In this document: piece after piece, positions 1 through 9,266 of the stretch
Layout of the letters: the number at the start of each line of letters is the position of its first letter
Numbering within the stretch: the first letter of the stretch is position 1
NCBI GenBank assembly: GCA_016776905.1
Contig: JADHSM010000005.1
Span: forward strand, 62,001 to 126,000
Direction of reading: 5' to 3'
Source of the DNA: Planctomycetota bacterium
Lineage (GTDB): Bacteria; Planctomycetota; UBA8108; UBA1146
Length of the DNA: 64,000 nucleotides
The notes under the pieces: generated by a model
Told to the model about the DNA's origin: nothing
Databases searched by the model: none
The model's input: the letters and a program-made list of their open reading frames with translations, nothing else
Made by a program: the position numbers and the translations under genes

Positions 1-201
1 TCGTTTATGTCGAGCAACGATATCACTCGCTGTGTAGCCTTCTGTATGACCCACATGTAATCCGCTTCCCGAAGGATACGGAAACATGTCGAGGACATAG
101 TACTTCGGCAACTCATTACGATCACCCGCTCGGAACAAGTCATTCTCTTGCCAATGAGCTTGCCAACGCGGTTCAATTTCTTGGGGACTATAGGGCATCA
201 T
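1..201 (-). CDS. leuS: Leucyl-tRNA synthetase, N-terminal fragment
   Basis: Partial gene running off the left edge; only the first 67 codons are in the window. The protein begins [14 protein letters not shown] and continues with [13 protein letters not shown] and [10 protein letters not shown], the class I aminoacyl-tRNA synthetase HIGH region in its leucyl form. The enzyme charges tRNA-Leu with leucine in the cytoplasm. Two ATG codons sit next to each other at the start, and a purine-rich CAGGTGAAG lies just upstream, so either may be used. The frame is open to the edge. Identity is clear from the N-terminal motif; the rest of the enzyme cannot be seen. Confidence 0.95.
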   Translation of the reverse strand, partial: MMPYSPQEIEPRWQAHWQENDLFRAGDRNELPKYYVLDMFPYPSGSGLHVGHTEGYTASDIVARHKR

Positions 202-310
202 CTTCACCTGAAAGAGTCTGGCTTTGCTGCTATCCCTGAAGGACTCCATCCTCAGAAGTTATGATTCTAAGCAACGATGCGTGCAGAAACCACCCAAGGT
301 GATATCGAGA

Positions 311-349
311 TAAAAAAGTTGCCCCGAAATGAAAACATTCCGAGGCAAC
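311..349 (-). terminator. Rho-independent terminator after the EF-hand gene
   Basis: On the minus strand a stem starting GTTGCC and ending GGCAAC, with a further imperfect paired part and a TTTT loop, is followed directly by TTTTTTAT. It sits between the end of the EF-hand gene and leuS, which are on the same strand, so it separates their transcription. Confidence 0.85.
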
Positions 350-406
350 AGGCTCTAAAGGAGGTGAATATCCTCCAAGTGTGGGCAAAATTATTTCGTC
401 AAGGTT

Positions 407-1594
407 TTAGAGAGGAAGGGGGCGAACTCCGGGTTCCGGACGATCTCCGCCGCCGTCGCCACCGCGATCTCCACCGCGACCACCGCCGCGACCGCCTTCT
501 GGGCGTGGACGACGACCTTCACCGTCTCTATCTCCGCCGCGACCACGTCCGCGACGCATTCCTTCAAGTTCACTTTCATCGATAACACCGTCACCATTGG
601 CATCCAAGGGAGCCAAACGACCGCGCATTCCTTCGTCTAATTCATCCAGGTCGATAACGCCGTTACCATTGCGATCGAGTCGCTCAATAATGCTTCCGCC
701 GCGACGACCACCTTCAGGATTGGGACGAGGAGGCCCATCGCCTTCTCCTTCGCCACCCGGTCTAGGACGACGACCCGCTCCCTCCATCAATCCCTCGAGT
801 TCCTCGAGAGAGATCACGCCATCTCCATTGGTATCAGCAGGACCCAAACGCTCGCCCCAACCTTCCGGAAGCTCATCCTTATCGATGACTCCGTTACCAT
901 TACGGTCAAGGCGCTCGATGACGCCCTTTGCGCGCTCCGCAGCTCCGCCGCGACGCCTTGGACGATCTTCACCCTCTCCTTCAGGTTCACCACCTTCAGG
1001 TCCTGGGCGATTCCCTCCTCCGAGCATTCCGTCAAGCTCTTCAGGAGTGATCACTCCATCACCATTTCGATCAGCCCGACCGATCCTTCTGCCGAGTGGG
1101 CCACCTTCTTCGAGTTCTTCTTTATCAATCACTCCGTCGCCATTTCTGTCGAGTCGCTCGATGATGGCTCCACCACCACGACGTCCACCTCTACGACGAG
1201 GATTCTCACCCTCTCCTCCACCTTCCGGAGGATTATCAGGTCTGCGTCCTAGTCCCCCGAGTTCTTCACCGGAAATCACACCATCTCCATTGGTGTCTGC
1301 TTCTCCAAGGCGACGACGAATCCCCTCGGGGATTCCCTCAAGTTCTTTTTCATCAATCACACCGTCTCCGTTACGATCAAAGCGATCGATCAGTCCGCCT
1401 CTGCCTTCCCTTCTCGGGGGAGCAGGCGCGGGAGCGGGTGGAGTAGGAGCAGGATCATCTTCACCGGGAGTCACCACGGGTGGCTTAGGTGTGTCAGCAT
1501 CTCCTCCTGGAGTTGGCTTTGGGTCCTGTGCTTGAGTTTGCAAACTAAATACAAGACTCAGTAACACTGTCCAGACAAGTAGCGATTTGTTCAT
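407..1594 (-). CDS. Secreted protein with eight EF-hand calcium loops
   Basis: A 395-residue protein with a clear signal peptide (MNKSLLVWTVLLSLVFSLQTQAQ) and a Pro-rich stretch, then eight EF-hand loops of the type DRNGDGVIDEKEL or DTNGDGVISGEEL. They come as four pairs joined by Arg/Gly/Pro/Glu-rich linkers, with a Gly/Arg-rich tail. Each loop has the D-x-N-G-D/N-G-x-I-x-x-x-E calcium ligands. I chose the ATG in front of the signal peptide because AGGAATAGAG lies directly before it; an upstream in-frame start would add nine residues. The role is unknown; such proteins bind calcium outside the cytoplasm. The repetitive, G/C-biased sequence leaves long open frames on the other strand that are not genes. 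Confidence 0.85.
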   Translation of the reverse strand: MNKSLLVWTVLLSLVFSLQTQAQDPKPTPGGDADTPKPPVVTPGEDDPAPTPPAPAPAPPRREGRGGLIDRFDRNGDGVIDEKELEGIPEGIRRRLGEADTNGDGVISGEELGGLGRRPDNPPEGGGEGENPRRRGGRRGGGAIIERLDRNGDGVIDKEELEEGGPLGRRIGRADRNGDGVITPEELDGMLGGGNRPGPEGGEPEGEGEDRPRRRGGAAERAKGVIERLDRNGNGVIDKDELPEGWGERLGPADTNGDGVISLEELEGLMEGAGRRPRPGGEGEGDGPPRPNPEGGRRGGSIIERLDRNGNGVIDLDELDEGMRGRLAPLDANGDGVIDESELEGMRRGRGRGGDRDGEGRRPRPEGGRGGGRGGDRGGDGGGDRPEPGVRPLPL

Positions 1595-1831
1595 CTCTAT
1601 TCCTTTCAGAACATGAAGCATGAAAGTGCATGTTCATTCATAAATTTTGCTTTCGGGACTCAGAACATCTATCGCTAGATGACAGACCCTGATCTGTATC
1701 TTACCCGAATAGTCGTGATTGCTTTGAGAAATATTGCCTCCCGAGGGAGATCCCTATTCTTTCTCTACGTGGGTCATACTCATCAAACACCAGAGTGCTG
1801 ATCAGGTTTCTAGGTTCTTTAAAAAATAGGG

Positions 1832-2335
1832 CTAAATCACTGAATTCGAAGCGGAGACCCGCTTTAGGACCCTGAAACAACAGTCGTGCTGATTTTTCTC
1901 ATCGGCAAATCGATCGCGACGAGAGATCTCTTCCCATTCCTTTAAATCAAGTTCTGGAAAGAATGCGTCTCCCTGAAAATCTCCAGCAACTTCTGTCAAA
2001 TAGATCGTCTCTACGCAACTTAAAAAAGTCTCGTAGATTTGCCCACCCCCGATAATAAATATTTCCTCTTCCGAGAATGCTTCAATGACCTCTTTTACCG
2101 AGGAAAAAAGCTCTACTCCTGGAATCAAACTTTGTGTTCTGGATAACACAATATTCCTACGCCCTGGAAGTGGACGTCCTATGGATTCATAGGTTTTTCG
2201 TCCCATGACGATGGGATGCCCCATCGTTATTTTTTTGAAATACGCAAGGTCGGCAGGAAGATTCCAAGGGATCTCGCCCTCATTACCGATCACCCGTGAA
2301 GTTCCCATCGCCACTATTAATGAAACTCGAGTCAT
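1832..2335 (-). CDS. folA: Dihydrofolate reductase
   Basis: A 167-residue cytoplasmic enzyme that reduces dihydrofolate to tetrahydrofolate with NADPH. It has the usual DHFR order: SLIVAMGTSRVIGNEGEIPWNLPADLAYFK at the N-terminus (substrate Asp/Glu region and IPW), VMGRKTYESIGRPLPGR (NADPH site) and FIIGGGQIYETFL. The ATG shares one base with the thyA stop codon (TGATG), so translation is coupled to thyA; a TTG one codon earlier is an alternative start. Pairing with thyA is logical, because thymidylate synthase makes dihydrofolate that this enzyme recycles. Confidence 0.95.
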   Translation of the reverse strand: MTRVSLIVAMGTSRVIGNEGEIPWNLPADLAYFKKITMGHPIVMGRKTYESIGRPLPGRRNIVLSRTQSLIPGVELFSSVKEVIEAFSEEEIFIIGGGQIYETFLSCVETIYLTEVAGDFQGDAFFPELDLKEWEEISRRDRFADEKNQHDCCFRVLKRVSASNSVI

Positions 2336-3132
2336 CAAACTGCCACCGGCGCTTTGATCGGCGGATGCGGATCATAACCCGAGATACTAATGTGCTTATA
2401 TTGGAAGTCATCGATCTCTTCGATGGACTCATCCAACTCTAAAGTCGGCAAAGATCTAGGATCTCGAGCAAGTTGTTTTTTTGCCTGCTCAACATGATTG
2501 TCGTAGAGATGGAGATCCCCGAACGTATGCACGAAATCTCCCGCTTGCAATCCAACTACCTGCGCCATCATGTGAGTCAAGAGTGCGTAGCTAGCGATGT
2601 TGAAAGGGACCCCAAGAAAGATATCTGCACTTCGCTGATATAACTGACAGTTCAATCTTCCCTCGGAAACTTGAAACTGAAATAGACAATGACAGGGTGG
2701 TAAAGCCATTTCATCGAGTTGGGAAACATTCCAAGCATTGACCACTAATCTTCTGGAATTCGGATTATTTTTGATCTCGTGGATGACCTGCGCCAATTGA
2801 TCAAATGTCTCATGACCTGCACCTTGCCAGCTGCGCCATTGAGCTCCGTAAACAGGCCCCAAATCTCCCGTCACAGGATCTGCCCATTCGTCCCAAATAC
2901 TGACGCCTTCAGCCTGCAGTCTCTTCACATTGGTATCTCCGGCAATAAACCAGAGCAACTCGTGGACGATGGAACGTAAATGCACCTTTTTGGTCGTTAG
3001 GAGTGGGAATCCTCTGGAGAGATCAAAGCGTATCTGTCTTCCAAAAACAGCACGCGTCCCTGTTCCGGTTCGATCTTCTCTATGAGTTCCATTTTCAAAC
3101 ACATCGGCCAATAACTCGAGATAACTCTTCAT
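2335..3132 (-). CDS. thyA: Thymidylate synthase
   Basis: A 265-residue enzyme, close to the standard ThyA length, which methylates dUMP to dTMP using methylene-tetrahydrofolate. Visible signatures are the phosphate-binding [12 protein letters not shown], the catalytic Cys in [33 protein letters not shown] and the C-terminal [10 protein letters not shown]. The ATG was chosen because GGAGGGAAC precedes it; an upstream in-frame codon would add seven residues without family support. It is the first gene of the thyA-folA pair. The classical ThyA rather than the flavin enzyme ThyX is used here, which explains the need for folA. Confidence 0.97.
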   Translation of the reverse strand: MKSYLELLADVFENGTHREDRTGTGTRAVFGRQIRFDLSRGFPLLTTKKVHLRSIVHELLWFIAGDTNVKRLQAEGVSIWDEWADPVTGDLGPVYGAQWRSWQGAGHETFDQLAQVIHEIKNNPNSRRLVVNAWNVSQLDEMALPPCHCLFQFQVSEGRLNCQLYQRSADIFLGVPFNIASYALLTHMMAQVVGLQAGDFVHTFGDLHLYDNHVEQAKKQLARDPRSLPTLELDESIEEIDDFQYKHISISGYDPHPPIKAPVAV

Positions 3133-3439
3133 GTTCCCTCCGAGTGAAACCATGGGGTGATCTATTCAGTATTTACGCGGAGAAGCATCAGGATCACCTT
3201 GTGCTCACTGATCGAGGCCACCGATCGATACCATCGATGGATGAATGCGTCTCCATGTCCATTTTGGAGGATAGCATCGGGGGATGCCACCGGATTCGAT
3301 CGCACTCGAAATTGAAGGGGAACCCAGGACTGATGTGAATATTGTCATACTTACAGATATAGAACAGGCTCTTAGGAAACTGGATTCACTGCTTATATTT
3401 AATCAGCTTTTCGAGACTCGCCAGAGCACCTTGATAGAC
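3133..3439. other. Intergenic stretch upstream of thyA
   Basis: About 300 bases between the thyA start and the end of the next minus-strand gene. I see no supported gene; it should hold the thyA-folA promoter and the end of the upstream transcript. Short inverted repeats such as GCATC/GATGC are present, but there is no T-run terminator. Confidence 0.5.
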
Positions 3440-4915
3440 CTATGGACAATCAAGAGCATTCAACGAAGCACAATCCAAAGAGTCATCAGTGGAATCACTC
3501 GCGCATTCGCCATATGGCTCTGGCAGGTTCGCACCACCCGAAAACAGTGCGGAGAGCAGAATAATCGGATCGGCGAGATCGAGTTCACCATTATCGTCAC
3601 AATCCAAAGAATCCATACAAGGAATCACTCCTTGGCCTGTGAAGAGAACCGTGAGGCCCATAACAGGGTCTGCAATATTAATGTTACCGTCCCTGTTCAC
3701 ATCCCCACGCTCAAAGTCTGCATCCCGAATGATTCCCAAATAAACCTGAATCACCTGCTCGCTAGCTGACATTGCAGCCAGATCCAACACTCCATCAAGA
3801 TTGAAATCCGTAATCTTGAGGCATGTAGTTCCAATAGGTGCGTCATATTCTCTCACGCTACCAAATGCATTTCCGTCTTCACCATCCGCTTTGAGAATAT
3901 GAATCTCATTATCCAACTCATCGAAAAAGATCAGATCAGAAGTCCCTTCACCCCTGAGTTGTGCAAAGAGAGGCTCTGAGATTTGGGCGAGCTCTTCCTC
4001 ATAAGCCAATACGGGGGCTGAGTGCAAACCACTACTTGTGCCTGCTAGAATGAAGCAGCCTGGGTTATTAAAAAGGAAGGCAACTATATCCAGATAAACA
4101 TCCCCGTCTGGATTATCGGTCAAGACCTCGCAGATACTAACAACCGAAACAGGTGCTAATAAATCGAACTCCTCTTGCAGGGAGAAATCCCCGGTACCTT
4201 CGTTGACAAATTTCCTGATCTGCGCCCCAGCAAAAACGAGGTCCATGTCTCCATCCCCGTCAAGGTCACCAGAATCAACGGCATTTGCATTGGGGAAAAC
4301 TAATGGGGACAATTCTAACTGCGAATTGTTCAATGAAGAAAGAACCCATGTTTCACCACCAGAGGCGATACCTGCCTGAGTCAAGAGAAGAAGATCATCT
4401 CTCGAATCTCCATCGATATCTGCGACATGCATCCCTGTAACAAAACCAATACCGGGAAAGGTCAATATCTCTTCTATTCCCGTGCTACCTTGCTGTGTGG
4501 TAATCAGAACAAGTTCGCCAGCAGTGCTCCTCAGAATGCACTCGCTGACTCCATCGAAATCAAAATCGATCATGACGACTTCTTGGTAACTAGCAATATT
4601 TTCAATTTGATATGATCCAGCCGGAGAAAGCTCCCCGAGGGAGCCTGAATAATAAAAATCCAACTTGTTTTCCAGATCAGTCACCATGATGACATCCGGG
4701 CGTTCGTCTTCACTAGGATTAAAATTATGTAGGGTCATATCAATAAAATCATTGGGAAGAGCGACGCTCGGCAATGGATCAAACTGACCGCTACCGACAC
4801 CGGATGGCACCTGAGCGACGACCACACTGCATCCGAGAACAATGGTCATGACAAAACTGCAAAACCCCATTGAGGAGAAAAGCACTTGAATACTCTGCTT
4901 ATCAATAACACGCAT
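3440..4915 (-). CDS. Secreted FG-GAP/VCBS repeat protein with C-terminal dockerin pair
   Basis: A 491-residue exported protein. After a signal peptide (ending near VVVAQ) come several FG-GAP/VCBS-type beta-propeller repeats, recognisable from DFDGVSECILR, DIDGDSRDDLLLL, DLDGDGDMDLVFAG and NLDGVLDLAAMS. The last roughly 90 residues hold two dockerin-like calcium repeats (GDVNRDGNINIADPVMGL and LDCDDNGELDLADPIILL) and a Cys-containing tail. The family is usually extracellular and binds ligands or other surface proteins; no enzyme motif is visible. The ATG was chosen over a GTG two codons upstream; an AGGG lies nine bases before it. It diverges from the lipoprotein gene to its right. Confidence 0.85.
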   Translation of the reverse strand: MRVIDKQSIQVLFSSMGFCSFVMTIVLGCSVVVAQVPSGVGSGQFDPLPSVALPNDFIDMTLHNFNPSEDERPDVIMVTDLENKLDFYYSGSLGELSPAGSYQIENIASYQEVVMIDFDFDGVSECILRSTAGELVLITTQQGSTGIEEILTFPGIGFVTGMHVADIDGDSRDDLLLLTQAGIASGGETWVLSSLNNSQLELSPLVFPNANAVDSGDLDGDGDMDLVFAGAQIRKFVNEGTGDFSLQEEFDLLAPVSVVSICEVLTDNPDGDVYLDIVAFLFNNPGCFILAGTSSGLHSAPVLAYEEELAQISEPLFAQLRGEGTSDLIFFDELDNEIHILKADGEDGNAFGSVREYDAPIGTTCLKITDFNLDGVLDLAAMSASEQVIQVYLGIIRDADFERGDVNRDGNINIADPVMGLTVLFTGQGVIPCMDSLDCDDNGELDLADPIILLSALFSGGANLPEPYGECASDSTDDSLDCASLNALDCP

Positions 4916-5296
4916 AAACACAACCCTGTCATTTTCAACTTTAATCGTATCCGCAAGAACCGAATGAATACTTTTATCAATAATGTTGACGAAACAGATT
5001 CACGACCTCAATCGGAACCCTACGCCTTAGACTATCTTTGCACGTCATGACTTTCCAAATAACCGGGATTTCACATGTTGGGAGGTATGGACCAACTAGC
5101 AGATATGGCAGTATTGACCGTTGAGTCAGGTTAGACAGATCAATACTTGACCCAATGATCGGTATTGAATCGGTTGGAAACGTCCTAAAATAATCCCCCG
5201 GTGAGGTACCCTGAAATGGCACGAAAACCCAAGTTGTCATTCTTACAGTACTTGCATTCAAAAATTACGATTAGAACTACTAAAGGGAGCTTCGAA
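4916..5296. other. Divergent promoter region, no gene seen
   Basis: About 380 bases between two genes that are transcribed away from each other. An open frame of about 94 codons on the minus strand has no signal, ribosome site or family resemblance, and I do not accept it. The region should carry both promoters. Confidence 0.5.
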
Positions 5297-6844
5297 ATGC
5301 ATAACCGCCCATTGCCAAATCTATTGTGGTCATTCCTGCTCATGATCCTCTTATTGTCCCCATTGATCGGCTGCGGAGGGGGCGGATCGTCCCCTGATCC
5401 TTTACCGACATTAGCTCAAGTCAGAGCTCTAGAACCGGGAACCCTTGTCACAACAGCGGGATTCGTTTCTGTCAAAGCAGGTGTCATGGAGAGCACAACA
5501 GGGGAAGTAGGATTCGGACTCCAAGATTCCACGAGTGGTATTTACATCACTGTAGATTCAGGTTTAGCACTCGATCTCTCTGCAATAAAACTTGGCAGAT
5601 CAGTCCAGGTCACTGGAGTTGTGGGAAGCCTGAATGAGTTCCTTACGCTATCTCTGGGTAGCGAAGATGACTTCGTGATTTCCTCCAGCGGAGGGTTCCT
5701 TTTCTTTCCACAAACCTCTGATACTAATTCCATCGCTACTGGAGCAGCCTCTGAATCGGAATCTAAAATCGTCAGTATCGAAGGTGAAGTCGTGGTGGAC
5801 CCTGAGGGGAGCGGACTCTCCGTAGTCCCAGTCGAAGATAGTTCGACAAACCTTCTCGGTTGGAACATTCATATCGATGACAATTCCGGAACTGCGGATA
5901 CTTTTTGGAATGTCAGTGCTGGCCTCTCTGCAGATACTCTTTCTTTCCTGACTGAAGGTGCCAACGTCCAGATGACCGGCATTCTCTTTAGGCAACTCGA
6001 TACCTATGAAGTTCTTCCCCGAGGCAACTTCGATGTCTCCATTTCTATAGAAGACTGTCGATTGATACCCGATGGAGAAACCGTCCTGACTACTGGTGTC
6101 ATTGGCCTCGTCCCGGGTGCCCTGATTGCAGAACTGGATTATGGGTTTTCCCTACACTCCGCGAACGGAAGCGGTATCTACGTCAATATTGCTGACCAAG
6201 TGGGTTCATATGTCGATTATGATGGCGATGGCACCCTTGAATTCGGAAATGGCGCCACTCTCCCTTTCGACCTTCCTACCTTTAGGGATCTTGTCGATCC
6301 ATGGCCCTTCACTGCAAACAACAATGTTCCCGTTGTAGTTCATGTCGAAGGTACTCTTTCAACAACAGCGGCAGGTGACAGGGTTCTTGTCAGTAATCCT
6401 GGAAAAGTACGAAGAGTCGCTGTCAGTCCGAGTTACCCCGTTGTTGCCAGTCTCTCCACAGGCGGGATTCAATCCGCAGATCTAGGGCGCTGGGTGACTA
6501 CGACAGGAACCCTCGTCACGCCACCCGCAGTAGGCAGTCCATATCCCGGCGGCGCCAATGCCTGGAAGGTCGATACTGCTGGTTACAGAGCGCGCATCAA
6601 TGACGGTTCAGGGACTGTAGAAGTCTTGATCCCTTATGGAATCATCACTGACGGAGGCGCAGGGAATGGTCTCGATGGCTTCTTTGACCTGCTCGACCTC
6701 CCCTCTTATCCCTTTGGCGTAAACATCGGAGATACTCTCACCGTTTACGGCTTCGTTAGAAACGTCAATGGGCAGGAAGAAATCCTCATCGGAGGAGAAG
6801 GTGTTCTCCAATTTGGAACTTCTATCGTTCACTTCATTGATTGA
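5297..6844 (+). CDS. Lipoprotein with OB-fold-like repeats, function unknown
   Basis: A 515-residue protein with a lipoprotein signal: hydrophobic stretch LLWSFLLMILLLSPLIGC and a Gly-rich segment after the lipidated Cys. The body has repeated segments of the type 'LVTTAGFVSVK...GFGLQDSTSGIYITV' and 'VQMTGILFRQLDTYEVLP', which resemble OB-fold (tRNA_anti-like) modules found in extracellular nuclease and surface proteins; this match is by eye. No catalytic motif is seen. The ATG chosen gives a normal lipoprotein leader and is preceded by AAGGGAGC. Only eight bases separate it from the downstream transglutaminase-esterase gene, so the two probably form an operon. Confidence 0.75.
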   Translation: MHNRPLPNLLWSFLLMILLLSPLIGCGGGGSSPDPLPTLAQVRALEPGTLVTTAGFVSVKAGVMESTTGEVGFGLQDSTSGIYITVDSGLALDLSAIKLGRSVQVTGVVGSLNEFLTLSLGSEDDFVISSSGGFLFFPQTSDTNSIATGAASESESKIVSIEGEVVVDPEGSGLSVVPVEDSSTNLLGWNIHIDDNSGTADTFWNVSAGLSADTLSFLTEGANVQMTGILFRQLDTYEVLPRGNFDVSISIEDCRLIPDGETVLTTGVIGLVPGALIAELDYGFSLHSANGSGIYVNIADQVGSYVDYDGDGTLEFGNGATLPFDLPTFRDLVDPWPFTANNNVPVVVHVEGTLSTTAAGDRVLVSNPGKVRRVAVSPSYPVVASLSTGGIQSADLGRWVTTTGTLVTPPAVGSPYPGGANAWKVDTAGYRARINDGSGTVEVLIPYGIITDGGAGNGLDGFFDLLDLPSYPFGVNIGDTLTVYGFVRNVNGQEEILIGGEGVLQFGTSIVHFID

Positions 6845-6852
6845 GGAGCCCT

Positions 6853-9219
6853 ATGAATCTCAAACCCATTCACTCTCCATCGTTTTATCCAAGACACCTC
6901 ATAGTGTTCACGCTCATTTGCTTGTCTAGCCTGAGCCTCCATGTCGAAGCGCTCTCCGCAGCGAGAGATGAGGTTGGAACAGACTGGACCGAAACCGCGG
7001 GGATCAACCGAAGTGAAATAGAGAAAGCCCTCAAAAATGTTTCCTCTGCAGGGAAACCTCATTTGTTATGGCTCATCCAGCATATGCCCGCTGAAGATCT
7101 TCAAAATCTAGATGCTTCATTCCTCCTCGAACATGTTGAGGGAGCCATCGTCGCCTGGAAAAATGCTCCTTGGTCGGAAAAGGTGCCCGAAAAAGTCTTC
7201 AGAGACTCCTTGCTCCCTTATGCCAGTATCAATGAACGCAGAGATCGCTGGCGAGAGGACTTCCGTAACAGATTTCTTCCCCTCATCGAAAAAGCATCCA
7301 GCCCCAGTGAAGCGGCTGCGATTCTGAATAACAAAATCTTTGGGATTCTTAAGGTGAAATATTCGACGAAGAGACCGAAAGCTGACCAAAGCCCCTATGA
7401 ATCCATCGAGGCTGGACTGGCATCTTGTACAGGGCTCTCTGTCATTCTCATCGATGCCTGTCGATCAGTGGGAATCCCTGCCCGCTTCGTAGGAACCCCA
7501 CTTTGGTCTGATTCTTCAGGAAACCACTCTTGGGTGGAAGTATGGGATGAGGGTTGGCACTTTACGGGGGCCGCAGAACCCACGGGTGAAGAACTGAACA
7601 AAGGCTGGTTCTTGGGACGTGCAAGCCGAGCCTCTTCTAGCAATCCTGCCACTGCAATTTATGCCGTCCAATGGTCCAACGATAAACTCTATTTTCCTAT
7701 GGTGTGGAAACCCGAAGACACTTCCGTCGGTGCTATAGATATCACTCACCGTTATTCCAAAGACCAACCAACGCTTACGGAGAACGAATCATACCTAAAG
7801 ATCTCCGTACTCGATCACAGAGGACAACGTGTCCAAAGCAGTGTCACGGCCTACACCTCTACCGGAGAGAAGCTCAAGGGAGAATCTAAGGACGATAGCC
7901 ATGATTCAAATGATTTATTAACCTTCAAGGTAAAGAAGAATGCGACAACTCTTGTGAGCTGCGAAAAAGGCCCGCTCGCAGCGGCAACCCTCGTCACTCC
8001 CATGACTAACGACTATGTTTTACAACTTCAACTCTCCGAGCCAGGAAAAGCGACAGAATCAAATCATGCATTGATGTGTATGGATCTGATCATCTCGCAA
8101 TACCCTGAGAGGCTCACTCAAGTCGCCCAGCTCCCCTTGGCAAAAGTTCCCTTAACCCGTGAAGACGCCGAGCGGGCAAAGACCAGTTTGTGGAAGGCCT
8201 ACTCCAGCAATATCCAGAAAGAGCGTCAGGACGAGATGGAGAACAAAACCATCTCCATCGGAAAACTTGAAATGCCTTTTGATTTCAAAGTATTCGGAGA
8301 AGATTCCAAAGAGCGCCGTAGCCTATGGATATCACTTCATGGTGGCGGGGGTGCCCCTGCGAGCGTAAATGATCAGCAATGGGAAAATCAAAAGCGTCTT
8401 TATTCACCAGAAGAAGGGATATACCTAGCCCCTAGAGCACCGACAAACACTTGGAACCTCTGGCATCAGGGGCACATTGATACCGCTTTCGATCGACTGA
8501 TTGAAAATATGATTCATTTTCATAATGTCGATCCGAATAAAGTCTATCTTCTTGGATATTCGGCAGGCGGAGATGGTGTCTATCAGCTAGCTCCACGTAT
8601 GGCAGATCGCTGGGCAGCAGCCGCAATGATGGCGGGTCATCCCAACGACGCACGGCCGGACTCCCTTCTCAATTTACCCTTCACCATCCATATGGGAGGA
8701 AAAGACTCTTCCTACAACCGAAATAGCAAAGCTGAAGAATGGAAGATTCTCCTCGAAAAACTTCGTTCAGAGGATCCTGCTGGATACGACCACTGGGTTA
8801 AAATTTATCCTAACAAAGGTCACTGGATGGACAGGGAAGATGCTCAAGCAATCCCTTGGATGGCCAAAAACATACGAAATCTTCGACCGGAAAAAATCGT
8901 GTGGCTTCAAGACGACGTGAAACATGATAGGTCTTATTGGTTATCCGTAGATCAACCCGTTAGCAGAAGTCGAATAGTAGCGAATCTCAATAAAAATACA
9001 GTTTCATTGGATACCTCTAAAGATGTCTCGGTCATTACTGTCAGACTCGACGATTCTATGCTGGATTTAGACCATCCAGTTCAAATAATCTTGAACTCAA
9101 CTACGAATATGACTTTCAATCCAGTCCGTAGTATCGGTACCTTAGTAAAAACGTTGTCGGAACGCGGCGATGATATTGGTATGTTTTGTACGGAGATAGA
9201 AATCTCACATACTGACTGA
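6853..9219 (+). CDS. Secreted transglutaminase-like / alpha-beta hydrolase fusion
   Basis: A 788-residue exported protein. After the signal peptide, residues about 100-260 hold a transglutaminase-like (papain-fold) domain with Cys in SCTGLSVILIDACRSVGIPARFVG, His in GNHSWVEVW and Asp/Glu nearby. Residues about 480-680 hold an esterase or peptidase-like alpha/beta hydrolase: WISLHGGGGAP (oxyanion region), nucleophile Ser in LLGYSAGGDG, IHMGGKDSSYN and a late His in YPNKGHWMD. The combination suggests an enzyme that acts on peptide- or ester-linked polymers outside the cytoplasm, but the substrate is unknown. The ATG is preceded by GAGGAG. A TTG overlapping the upstream stop would add four residues. 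Confidence 0.85.
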   Translation: MNLKPIHSPSFYPRHLIVFTLICLSSLSLHVEALSAARDEVGTDWTETAGINRSEIEKALKNVSSAGKPHLLWLIQHMPAEDLQNLDASFLLEHVEGAIVAWKNAPWSEKVPEKVFRDSLLPYASINERRDRWREDFRNRFLPLIEKASSPSEAAAILNNKIFGILKVKYSTKRPKADQSPYESIEAGLASCTGLSVILIDACRSVGIPARFVGTPLWSDSSGNHSWVEVWDEGWHFTGAAEPTGEELNKGWFLGRASRASSSNPATAIYAVQWSNDKLYFPMVWKPEDTSVGAIDITHRYSKDQPTLTENESYLKISVLDHRGQRVQSSVTAYTSTGEKLKGESKDDSHDSNDLLTFKVKKNATTLVSCEKGPLAAATLVTPMTNDYVLQLQLSEPGKATESNHALMCMDLIISQYPERLTQVAQLPLAKVPLTREDAERAKTSLWKAYSSNIQKERQDEMENKTISIGKLEMPFDFKVFGEDSKERRSLWISLHGGGGAPASVNDQQWENQKRLYSPEEGIYLAPRAPTNTWNLWHQGHIDTAFDRLIENMIHFHNVDPNKVYLLGYSAGGDGVYQLAPRMADRWAAAAMMAGHPNDARPDSLLNLPFTIHMGGKDSSYNRNSKAEEWKILLEKLRSEDPAGYDHWVKIYPNKGHWMDREDAQAIPWMAKNIRNLRPEKIVWLQDDVKHDRSYWLSVDQPVSRSRIVANLNKNTVSLDTSKDVSVITVRLDDSMLDLDHPVQIILNSTTNMTFNPVRSIGTLVKTLSERGDDIGMFCTEIEISHTD

Positions 9220-9266
9220 GTCGAACTTATGCTGACTAAAGCCCTGAAGAGAACTAGAGCGGCACT

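Noticed and set aside
597-1535. A 312-codon open frame on the plus strand through the EF-hand gene
   Set aside because: It is Pro/Ser/Arg-rich, has no domain and mirrors the repetitive EF-hand coding strand; the minus strand has the signal peptide and calcium motifs.
4977-5261. A 94-codon minus-strand frame in the divergent gap
   Set aside because: No ribosome site, signal or recognisable motif; it fills a promoter region.
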